Below, in pieces: positions 1 to 5,606 of a stretch of DNA of 5,606 nucleotides (the stretch's first letter is position 1; each line of letters opens with the position of its first letter). Below the pieces are notes generated by a model that searched no databases, was not told the origin of the DNA, and was given only the letters and a program-made list of their open reading frames with translations. The translations under genes and the position numbers were made by a program. This DNA is from Pseudomonadota bacterium. Lineage in GTDB: Bacteria > Hydrothermota > 32-111 > QNBC01. The stretch covers positions 1 to 5,606 of the forward strand of contig JAACEC010000069.1 of NCBI GenBank assembly GCA_011682715.1, written 5' to 3'.

Positions 1-1220
1 TTTTTTATGTTATCGACAATGAAAAGCCTCTTAATGTCACGTGACAAATGCAATAATTTCTCTATAATCGTATCATAAAATTTATACTTTTCGACTCCTG
101 CAAATTCAAATTCCCCGTTTTCAATCATTGTTTCTATGTCTTTAACGGGACTCCCGGCACTCTTCAATATATTAATCATCCAATCGACGGAATTTTCTTC
201 ATAGTTTTGCAAGTTTATAAAATAAGTATCAATATCCGTTCCGAGAAAAGAGTATTCAAACTCCTTTAAGATTGCTGTTTTCCCAATCCCCTCAGGGCCC
301 TCATAAATAATAATGCCTCCGTTTTCTCTTTCCCTGTCACTGACAATTTTTCTCGTATAATTTACAAACTTTTTTCTCCCCACAAAGGGATAATTTAATA
401 TTTTATCAACTTTTGTTCTTCGCTTTACAACCGTTCCTTCATTCTTTATATAATCCAGAACTTCTTTAACATTTTTAAATCTGTTTAACGGCTCTCTGGC
501 AGTCATTTTTACAACCGTACCTTTAAGGTAATCGGGGATATCAGCGGTTATAAATACATTTTTATCTATCTCAGTATCGAATTTCGATTTAATCAATTCG
601 TTTAGATCTATACCTTTAAAAGGTGTTACTCCCACAATAGATTCGTATGCAATTATACCGAGAGAATATATATCACTTCTTTCGTCGGGGAACTCTCCGC
701 TTAACAATTCAGGTGCGATATAATCTAATGTTCCCCCTATATCGCTTTTCGATATTTGATCTTTTATCTGGGCAAAACCAAAATCGACTATTTTTATACC
801 GTTTTCAGGGGTTACTATTATGTGATTTGATTTCAAATCTCCGTGTATAAACCCCTTATCATGAATATATTGCAAGGTTTCAAGTACCTCCTTAAAAAGC
901 ACTAAGAAATTGGACAGCCCCTTTAACCTAAAATAGGAATTGAACGTCTCTCCTCTTACAAATTCCATTGTAAAGTAAAATGTCTCCCCTTCGTCACCAT
1001 CAAAACTGCCCAATTCAAAAACTTTTACAATATTCGGGTGATTGAGGGCATGGAGAATAGAAAATTCCCTTTTAAATCCCAAAATAGCGGATTCGGAATT
1101 ATCCTTCAATACTTTGACAACCAACTCTTTTCCGCCTTTTTTATCTTTTGCAAAATAGACTATATTTGAAGGCGTTTCCGATAACTTTTTTAAAATCGAA
1201 TATTTTCCACTTATTTTCAT
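1..1220 (-). CDS. Ser/Thr protein kinase fused to AAA_16-type P-loop ATPase (PknK-like), C-terminus outside window
   Basis: My own translation of the minus strand gives 406 codons open to the left edge, so the protein is partial at its C-terminus. Residues about 7-260 form a Hanks-type kinase: VVK with the ATP-binding Lys36, a candidate alpha-C Glu52, the catalytic loop HGDLK at 126-130 (catalytic Asp128), DFG at 146-148, GTLDYIAPE at 163-171, SDIYSLG at 182-188 and the late conserved Arg247. A linker leads to FVGR (279-282), the usual entry of AAA_16/STAND-type ATPases, then Walker A GPEGIGKT (308-315) and a Walker B-like strand RLFIVD ending at Asp403. In this family the kinase and ATPase are usually followed by TPR-like repeats and an output domain, which here would lie outside the window. 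It is probably a cytoplasmic signalling protein. Start: an in-frame TAA lies two codons before this ATG (TAA TTT ATG), so no upstream extension is possible. Odd points: glycine-rich loop lost, HRD changed to HGD, and His133 at the usual metal-binding Asn position. Kinase activity is likely but not assured. Confidence 0.9.
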   Translation of the reverse strand, partial: MKISGKYSILKKLSETPSNIVYFAKDKKGGKELVVKVLKDNSESAILGFKREFSILHALNHPNIVKVFELGSFDGDEGETFYFTMEFVRGETFNSYFRLKGLSNFLVLFKEVLETLQYIHDKGFIHGDLKSNHIIVTPENGIKIVDFGFAQIKDQISKSDIGGTLDYIAPELLSGEFPDERSDIYSLGIIAYESIVGVTPFKGIDLNELIKSKFDTEIDKNVFITADIPDYLKGTVVKMTAREPLNRFKNVKEVLDYIKNEGTVVKRRTKVDKILNYPFVGRKKFVNYTRKIVSDRERENGGIIIYEGPEGIGKTAILKEFEYSFLGTDIDTYFINLQNYEENSVDWMINILKSAGSPVKDIETMIENGEFEFAGVEKYKFYDTIIEKLLHLSRDIKRLFIVDNIK

Positions 1221-1352
1221 AAATTACATTTTAATACATTTTCCGATATTTGTCCACATAAATTAAACAACCCTTATTTCACTTCTCTCATTTCATAAAA
1301 TTCTCTAACAAAATATCCTGAACAAACCAGTGCATATTTTCATCCTTCAAAT
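1221..1352. other. 132-nt intergenic gap between LolA-like gene and kinase gene
   Basis: This is the only real gap in the window. I see no convincing rho-independent terminator on the minus strand after the LolA-like stop: the best stems are 3-4 bp (CTG...CAG near 1319-1331) without a following T-run. Read-through into the kinase gene is therefore possible. The gap holds the candidate promoter at 1228-1256 and a 15-codon ORF (1288-1335, minus) with an AAGGA sequence 7 nt before its ATG. I do not call that ORF a gene. Confidence 0.5.
1228..1256 (-). promoter_or_regulatory. Candidate sigma70-type promoter for the kinase-ATPase gene, possibly leaderless
   Basis: On the minus strand TGGACA (1251-1256, one mismatch to TTGACA) is followed by a 17-nt spacer and TAAAAT (1228-1233, one mismatch to TATAAT). 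Only 7 nt separate the -10 box from the ATG at 1220, so a start site at normal distance would fall on or next to the A of the ATG. No Shine-Dalgarno sequence is present before this ATG, which agrees with a leaderless transcript. In AT-rich DNA such matches arise by chance, so this is a candidate only. Confidence 0.35.
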
Positions 1353-2087
1353 TTACGACTTTCTTCTCAGATACGATTTCGTAAACATCCTGTCGGGTAA
1401 TATAACGCCGATTTTCACATTGAGCAGTATTATATCCGTATAGGAATTCTCCCTCACTTCATCTTTCACTTCCATTTTCATTGGAACGTATATACTCCCG
1501 TACTTTTTATATTCTCCGAATTCCATTGTTCGCAACAATTTACCACTCCTGGCATAGAGTTCCATTTTACCGATGAGCAATCCGTCCTTTTTTATATACA
1601 ACTTCCTCTTATAATATGAAACATCTTTCTTCTTTGCGGTTAAATCGAGAACATACATGGTATCGTTTGATAGAGAAGTGTCATAAGTGGTATTATACAA
1701 GTCACCAAGTTTTTTGACGGAGGAGGCATCCTCATAGGAGAGATCACTCCCGAACATACTCTGCCTTAACATGTGACCCGATATTCTTATAACATCATCG
1801 GCAGTGGGGAAATAGATCCACATGGCATCCTTTAACTTTAAGTACCTTGTCCCCTTTTCCTCAGGGGGATAGACAATTTCGAGATACGCTTTTTTATTCC
1901 CCTTTACATAGATATTGAGATGTTTCTCCAATGTCTCGTTTTCAAAATGAATTTTCATTATGGCTTTATATGAAATCGACTCATAGAACCGGCGGTTGTC
2001 GATATGTTGCAACAACTCGTCCGCTGTCATGGAAAAAACAAGAACAGGAAATAAAATTACAACAATAATATTGTAAAGCATCTTCAT
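1353..2087 (-). CDS. Secreted LolA-like outer-membrane lipoprotein-sorting family protein
   Basis: A 244-residue protein, probably a periplasmic carrier that accepts a lipid-bearing substrate from the ABC exporter encoded just upstream. A short signal peptide (Lys2, hydrophobic stretch about 4-18) is probably cut near residues 19-22 (VFS-MT or MTA-DE). The mature part matches the LolA_like/COG2834 pattern as I know it: GTRYLKLKDAMWIYFP at 79-94, DDVIRISG at 97-104, then QSMFGSDLSYED at 109-120, followed by alternating beta strands (for example KRKLYIKKDGLLIGKMELY at 160-178) that would build the open-barrel lipid-binding fold. Start choice: a GTG at 2093 overlaps the permease stop as GTGA, but GAGGTGAT stands directly before the ATG at 2087 and leaves the GTG no room for a ribosome binding site, so I take 2087. 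No lipobox Cys is visible, so it should be soluble. Members of this family occur beside FtsX-type permeases or RND-type permeases. The substrate is unknown, and true LolA function is inference. Confidence 0.88.
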   Translation of the reverse strand: MKMLYNIIVVILFPVLVFSMTADELLQHIDNRRFYESISYKAIMKIHFENETLEKHLNIYVKGNKKAYLEIVYPPEEKGTRYLKLKDAMWIYFPTADDVIRISGHMLRQSMFGSDLSYEDASSVKKLGDLYNTTYDTSLSNDTMYVLDLTAKKKDVSYYKRKLYIKKDGLLIGKMELYARSGKLLRTMEFGEYKKYGSIYVPMKMEVKDEVRENSYTDIILLNVKIGVILPDRMFTKSYLRRKS

Positions 2088-2098
2088 AATCACCTCTC
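2088..2098 (-). promoter_or_regulatory. Ribosome binding site that decides the start of the LolA-like gene
   Basis: The minus strand reads GAGAGGTGATT immediately before the ATG at 2087. GAGGTGAT is a close match to the complement of the 16S rRNA 3' end. This site lies inside the last codons of the upstream permease gene and includes that gene's TGA stop, which favours coupled translation. It supports ATG 2087 over the GTG at 2093. Confidence 0.65.
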
Positions 2099-3289
2099 AA
2101 GTAAATCTACAACTTCTTTGGAAACTTCTGATTTTACAGGTAAATATGTTACAAATGTCGAAACAATTACCCCGACAAAAAACATACTTATTAGAATAGG
2201 AATGCTAAATTGCCCATACATATGAGAATTGAACATAAACTCCATTTTTTTGAACATGTAGGAGAAATCAAAACCGTGTGTTGCTAGGAAATAAGAGGCG
2301 AATCCGCCTGCAACAACTCCGATAAGGCTCCCCAAACCCCCCATATAAAAGGCTTCGCTCATAAACAGTTTTTCAACTTCCGTATCACTCATTCCCAGTG
2401 CTTTTAATGTTCCGATTTCTCTCTTTCTTTCATTCACAACCATTAGCATTGTATTTATAATAACCATTGCCCCCAAAAATACAATTGCCAGACTCATCAA
2501 TTGGTAGATAATAAGGGCAAGTTTCATCCAAACATATATCCCTCCGCTTCTGTCAATTGTTACCGCTTTTGCATTTCCGGGAATTTCTTTATTTATCTTG
2601 TCGGCAATTTTATGATAATTTCCCTTTGTGAAAACAACAATTTCGGTGACTCTTTTACCGAGCCTGCCCAACATTTGGACATTTCTATACGATGTAAAAA
2701 TAAACTTCCTGTTAAAATAGGGAATATCAATATCGAATACTCCCGAAACAACCAGCTTCACGGCGTTCAAAGACATAAAACGATCCGAACCGACAATCAA
2801 AATAGAGTCACCTGTTTTTATATTCATTTTTTTAGCAAGATTTTCTCCTACTATACATGTTCTCCCGTTATTCGGAAGATTCCCCTCTTTGATTGAACGA
2901 TTAAGTTTTAGTAGTTTCTCGTCGGTATTCAAATCGGCACCGAAAAGTATGACATTCTCGGATTGTTTCCCAACACCAAGAAGAACAGGCATCTTAATCC
3001 TCTTTGAAACATTCACAATTCCTTTAACCTCTCCAATACTATCGGCAATAGATTCGTCTATGCTATATTTTATAGGCATAAATTGCTCCCTGTCGAAAAA
3101 CTTCTTATTTGCGACTCTGATATCACCATACTGAAAATTTTTATAGTTATTCAAATAAGAATCTATCATACCATTTATTAAACTCAACATAATACAAGCA
3201 AACATTACTGCAACGGAAATCGAAACCAAAACGACAATTGTTCTCCCTTTATTCCTTTTTAAATTCCTAAATGCCATTTTACCAATCAT
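2090..3289 (-). CDS. ABC transporter permease, FtsX/MacB-LolE type (second of two)
   Basis: A 399-residue inner-membrane permease with the four-helix FtsX/MacB layout. TM1 is about residues 18-40, then a large periplasmic domain (about 41-256), TM2 about 257-284, TM3 about 313-336 and TM4 about 363-383. The cytoplasmic loop after TM2 carries NERKREIGTLKALGM (286-300), the family's conserved coupling-helix region that contacts the ATPase. It starts one base after the first permease's stop (TAA A ATG), with only a weak GAGAG upstream, so its translation is probably coupled. It is a paralogue of that gene, with the same architecture and a near-identical REIGTLKAxGM motif, and the two should form a heterodimer as LolC/LolE do. 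The C-terminus reads SKEVVDLLER instead of the common PVETLRE-type ending, so it has diverged more at this end. Substrate specificity would lie in the periplasmic domain and cannot be read here. Confidence 0.93.
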   Translation of the reverse strand: MIGKMAFRNLKRNKGRTIVVLVSISVAVMFACIMLSLINGMIDSYLNNYKNFQYGDIRVANKKFFDREQFMPIKYSIDESIADSIGEVKGIVNVSKRIKMPVLLGVGKQSENVILFGADLNTDEKLLKLNRSIKEGNLPNNGRTCIVGENLAKKMNIKTGDSILIVGSDRFMSLNAVKLVVSGVFDIDIPYFNRKFIFTSYRNVQMLGRLGKRVTEIVVFTKGNYHKIADKINKEIPGNAKAVTIDRSGGIYVWMKLALIIYQLMSLAIVFLGAMVIINTMLMVVNERKREIGTLKALGMSDTEVEKLFMSEAFYMGGLGSLIGVVAGGFASYFLATHGFDFSYMFKKMEFMFNSHMYGQFSIPILISMFFVGVIVSTFVTYLPVKSEVSKEVVDLLER

Positions 3290-3290
3290 T

Positions 3291-4499
3291 TTATTCTCTC
3301 AACGTTTCAACGGGATTCAATTTTGCAGCCCGTTTTGCCGGATAATAACTTGCCAGTATCGCGACAATTACACCGAAAATAAGGGCAAAAATCATCGATC
3401 CCGGATTCCATGTGCTTTTGAAAACCGCTTCGACGGGATAACCTATGTCCATATTTTCAAAAGTTTTCAGGTTTATGCCTATGGTTACAAAGGGAATATT
3501 CAGAATAATACCGGTTACAATTCCTATAATACTACCCAATAATCCTATAATGCCACCCTCTGTTATAAAAAGCAGATTGATCTCTCTTTCCTCCATCCCA
3601 AAAGCCTTCAGTGTCCCGATCTCTCTCTGCCTCTCGAACATACCGAGGAGTATAGTGTTAAATATTCCAATTACGGCAACTACTACAACCATCATAATTA
3701 GCACCATAGACGATATTTTTTTCGTTTTATTTATATTAAGAAAATCTTGACTCAGGTCCTCCCATGAATAAGCAATCACTTTTCCTTCAAGATCCCGATT
3801 CAATTTTTCAACCGCACTTTTGTCATTCGTCCTAAGAGCTATGTCCGAAAGAAGTCCTTCAGCCCCCATCATCTGCTGGGCTTTTTTTAACTTCATAAAT
3901 ATATCAATTCTATCTACATTGGGGTTACCCGTATAGATCAGACCTCCTATTGTAAAGTCATATGCATCGTAATTGCCGTCACGATTCCTGTACACAACGG
4001 TGAAATTGTCTCCTACATTCAAACCCAATATTTTTGCCAGTAATTCCCCCATAACGACTTCATCATCGGGCAAGCTGTCTAGCCAGGAACCGACTTTTAT
4101 ATCCGCTTTATAATTAAAAACGGTATTTGCACTCTTCGAATCAACACCTCTAACAACACCGGCGTATTGTTGTTCTCCCGATACTATACCGGTTAGGAAC
4201 TGAAGTTCCGGAACCGAATATTTATATCGTTCGGATACCTGTCCATAAACATTTTCGCCGAAGTAATTTCCCGGATCGGGCACTATTCTGTTTATATCAC
4301 ATCCCCTTGAAAATATCTTTACATTGCCTATATCTTTTTGAACTATGTTTTTCACAGAATCCTTATAAACCCCGGCGAGCAAACCGTCCAGCAGTATATA
4401 CATCCCTATTCCGATAGCATAGGCAAACACTGTTATCAATGTTCTCGTCCTTGCCCTGAAAACATTTTTTAGGGCAAGTGAAAATATTCTCCCTATCAT
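3291..4499 (-). CDS. ABC transporter permease, FtsX/MacB-LolC type (first of two)
   Basis: A 402-residue inner-membrane permease of the MacB/LolCE superfamily. TM1 is about residues 20-42, the periplasmic MacB-type core about 43-262, TM2 about 263-288, TM3 about 313-340 and TM4 about 368-388. After TM2 comes ERQREIGTLKAFGM (289-302), the conserved ATPase-coupling region, and the protein ends with YYPAKRAAKLNPVETLRE, the classic C-terminal signature of the family. The ATG overlaps the TGA of the ATPase gene as ATGA, a sign of coupled translation and equal dosage. With the second permease and the ATPase it should form a mechanotransmission-type exporter that moves substrate out of the outer leaflet of the inner membrane rather than through a classic channel. 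No ATPase is fused to it, so it has the LolCDE arrangement rather than that of MacB. Whether it is the subunit that docks the LolA-like protein cannot be told. Confidence 0.94.
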   Translation of the reverse strand: MIGRIFSLALKNVFRARTRTLITVFAYAIGIGMYILLDGLLAGVYKDSVKNIVQKDIGNVKIFSRGCDINRIVPDPGNYFGENVYGQVSERYKYSVPELQFLTGIVSGEQQYAGVVRGVDSKSANTVFNYKADIKVGSWLDSLPDDEVVMGELLAKILGLNVGDNFTVVYRNRDGNYDAYDFTIGGLIYTGNPNVDRIDIFMKLKKAQQMMGAEGLLSDIALRTNDKSAVEKLNRDLEGKVIAYSWEDLSQDFLNINKTKKISSMVLIMMVVVVAVIGIFNTILLGMFERQREIGTLKAFGMEEREINLLFITEGGIIGLLGSIIGIVTGIILNIPFVTIGINLKTFENMDIGYPVEAVFKSTWNPGSMIFALIFGVIVAILASYYPAKRAAKLNPVETLRE

Positions 4500-5167
4500 T
4501 TTAACCGATCTTCCTCTATCCTTCCGTCTTTTAATTTAACGAGCCTTTTTGCAAAATTCATGACAAGCGGATCATGTGTTGAAAACACAAATGTTATATC
4601 GTATTTTTCATTCATGGATCTCATTACTTTCATAATACTCGTTGCATTTTCCGAATCGAGATTTGCCGTAGGTTCATCTGCTAAAATCAATTTAGGGGAT
4701 TTTACAAGTGCCCTTGCAATGGATACCCTCTGCTGCTGCCCTCCGGACATCTCTCTCGGCAACCTATCAGCAAGATCCGCTATCCCCACATCTTCCAGTG
4801 TCCTATAGATATCTTCCTTCTTGTACGTTTTTCGTGATAGAATCATTGCGAGCTCAACATTCTCGAAAGTTGTTAACACGGGAATTAAATTATAGGTTTG
4901 AAATATGAATCCTATTTTTCCCCGTCTAATCATCGAGAGTTTAGTGGAATTCAAATCCGATATTTTTTCCCCTTCGAAAAAGTATTCCCCGGAAGTTGCC
5001 ACATCAAGACAGCCTATGATGTTTAGAAAAGTGGTCTTTCCCGATCCGGAAGGGCCAAATATCGTCAAAAATTCCTTTGTTTCGATTGTAATATCGACAT
5101 CTTTCAAAGCATGTACCTCGACCTTGCCCGGATTATATGTTTTTGTAATCTTTTTAAATGTAATCAT
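4496..5167 (-). CDS. ABC transporter ATP-binding protein, LolD/MacB/FtsE class
   Basis: A 223-residue stand-alone nucleotide-binding subunit, normal length for the class, with every motif intact: A-loop Tyr11, Walker A GPSGSGKTT (38-46), Q-loop Gln90, ABC signature MSGGQ (140-144), Walker B LILAD with Asp164, catalytic Glu165, D-loop ANLD (168-171) and switch His198. The segment after the signature, QQRVSIARAL, and the ADEPTANLD block are typical of the LolD/MacB/FtsE branch, whose members drive FtsX-type permeases. It should bind at the cytoplasmic face of the two permeases encoded directly downstream and power substrate extraction by ATP hydrolysis. A good Shine-Dalgarno, GAGGAG (5172-5177), lies 4 nt before the ATG. 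It begins 19 nt after the stop of the barrel-like gene, consistent with one operon. The family assignment is firm; the exact substrate is not. Confidence 0.96.
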   Translation of the reverse strand: MITFKKITKTYNPGKVEVHALKDVDITIETKEFLTIFGPSGSGKTTFLNIIGCLDVATSGEYFFEGEKISDLNSTKLSMIRRGKIGFIFQTYNLIPVLTTFENVELAMILSRKTYKKEDIYRTLEDVGIADLADRLPREMSGGQQQRVSIARALVKSPKLILADEPTANLDSENATSIMKVMRSMNEKYDITFVFSTHDPLVMNFAKRLVKLKDGRIEEDRLK

Positions 5168-5171
5168 ACAT

Positions 5172-5177
5172 CTCCTC
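5172..5177 (-). promoter_or_regulatory. Ribosome binding site of the ABC ATPase gene
   Basis: The minus strand reads GAGGAG followed by ATGT and the ATG at 5167. It is a strong, close-spaced Shine-Dalgarno in the 19-nt gap after the barrel gene. Compared with the weak sites before the two permeases, this suggests that translation of the transport block enters here and is passed on by coupling. Confidence 0.7.
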
Positions 5178-5186
5178 TGTTTCGTA

Positions 5187-5606
5187 TTATAACGATAAAC
5201 GAAACATTAAACCACCCGATAAATCAGCTTTCTTAAGTAGTGATGCCTCTCGAACATATTTATTATATCCGAGAACAATATCCGTATGAAAAATTTGTTT
5301 TCCAACCGTGAGGTCTCCTCCTATATAATAATTCCGTGCATCGGTATTGTACAAACCGAAAATCGATGATTTAAAAATTAAATTAAAGGGATATGAAGCT
5401 TGAAATGCCAATATACTATTAGTTTCCCTATCATTAAATGATGCTATAGGAATATACGAAAAAACGCTTAAATTTCTATCTTTCTTGTACAAATATTCTG
5501 CATCTATATAGAAACCATTTCCAAGAGGTATCGTATAATCCGCAGAAATAGAACCCCTGTAACTGAATGAATCCTTTTCAAGAACATTGGAAAATGTCTG
5601 AAACTC
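5187..5606 (-). CDS. Probable outer-membrane beta-barrel protein, C-terminal fragment
   Basis: The minus-strand frame is open from the right edge, giving the last 139 residues; the N-terminus is outside the window. An apparent start at 5492 is only an internal TTG (Leu). I recognise no named family. The fragment is rich in Tyr, Phe, Ser and Gly with alternating polar and hydrophobic residues, as in amphipathic transmembrane strands: about 16-28, 31-41, 63-74, 75-87, 91-104, 105-117 and 128-139, with short turns such as NTDARN between them. The end, SGGLMFRLSL, has hydrophobic residues at every second place counted from the C-terminus, as in barrel assembly signals, though the last residue is Leu rather than the usual Phe or Trp. 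It is encoded 19 nt before the ABC ATPase and is probably in the same operon, which makes it a candidate outer-membrane partner of the exporter. Both barrel identity and partnership are inferred, without a homologue in hand. Confidence 0.72.
   Translation of the reverse strand, partial: EFQTFSNVLEKDSFSYRGSISADYTIPLGNGFYIDAEYLYKKDRNLSVFSYIPIASFNDRETNSILAFQASYPFNLIFKSSIFGLYNTDARNYYIGGDLTVGKQIFHTDIVLGYNKYVREASLLKKADLSGGLMFRLSL

Noticed and set aside
647..850. 67-codon plus-strand open frame
   Set aside because: It lies antisense within the kinase catalytic region (catalytic loop to subdomain IX), has no family likeness, and is a shadow of the real gene.
1319..1331. CTG-loop-CAG stem after the LolA-like gene as a terminator
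   Set aside because: The stem is only 3-4 bp and is not followed by a T-run in the direction of transcription.
2501..3134. Plus-strand open frames of 131 and 81 codons
   Set aside because: Both are antisense to the second permease, whose frame is complete with all family motifs; their translations look random.
3445..3750. 101-codon plus-strand open frame rich in Ile, Pro and Ser
   Set aside because: It is antisense to the TM2-TM3 region of the first permease; the hydrophobic look mirrors the membrane helices on the other strand.
5186..5191. Perfect TATAAT on the minus strand just before the ABC ATPase gene, a possible internal promoter
   Set aside because: It is formed by the last Leu codon and TAA stop of the barrel gene, and no acceptable -35 box lies 16-18 nt upstream (best is TGGTTT).
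4560..5192. Three plus-strand open frames (82, 66 and 95 codons)
   Set aside because: They are antisense to the ABC ATPase, which has every catalytic motif intact; two of them also overlap each other.
5187..5492. Short 101-residue gene starting at 5492
   Set aside because: The supposed start is a TTG inside a frame that stays open to the right edge with the same barrel-like pattern, so it is the tail of a longer gene.

Overview
The window appears to be a low-GC, tightly packed segment from a diderm (Gram-negative-type) bacterium. The diderm assignment rests on three things: a periplasmic LolA-like carrier with a signal peptide, a paired FtsX/LolC-type exporter, and the C-terminal end of a probable outer-membrane beta-barrel. 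Nothing in the sequence fixes the phylum. The AT-rich composition and the multidomain Ser/Thr kinase-ATPase would suit an anaerobic or uncultured lineage, but that is only an impression.

All genes lie on the minus strand, so the order of transcription runs from high to low coordinates. First is the end of a beta-barrel-like protein (5187-5606, N-terminus outside the window). After 19 nt comes an ABC ATPase of the LolD/MacB/FtsE class (4496-5167). It overlaps by 4 nt (ATGA) a first FtsX-type permease (3291-4499). One nucleotide later a second, paralogous permease starts (2090-3289). This overlaps the start region of a secreted LolA-like, outer-membrane-lipoprotein-sorting-type protein (1353-2087). 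After a 132-nt gap comes a Ser/Thr protein kinase fused to a P-loop (AAA_16/PknK-like) ATPase domain. It starts at 1220 and runs off the left edge.

The spacing shows that the four transport genes are one translationally coupled unit, very probably co-transcribed with the barrel gene. The simplest reading is an envelope-spanning export pathway. The ATPase and two permeases would extract a lipid-linked substrate (lipoprotein or other lipid) from the inner membrane. The LolA-like protein would carry it across the periplasm, and the barrel may be the outer-membrane partner. The substrate cannot be read from the sequence, and the barrel's role is inference from position only.

The kinase-ATPase gene follows in the same direction but looks like a separate unit. 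It has a plausible sigma70-type promoter ending 7 nt before its ATG, no Shine-Dalgarno, and an in-frame stop two codons upstream, so it may be read from a leaderless mRNA. Its kinase domain lacks the usual glycine-rich loop, has HGD instead of HRD, and has His where the metal-binding Asn is normally found. No RNA genes, mobile elements, CRISPR arrays or long repeats were seen, and there is no gene-free stretch longer than 132 nt.
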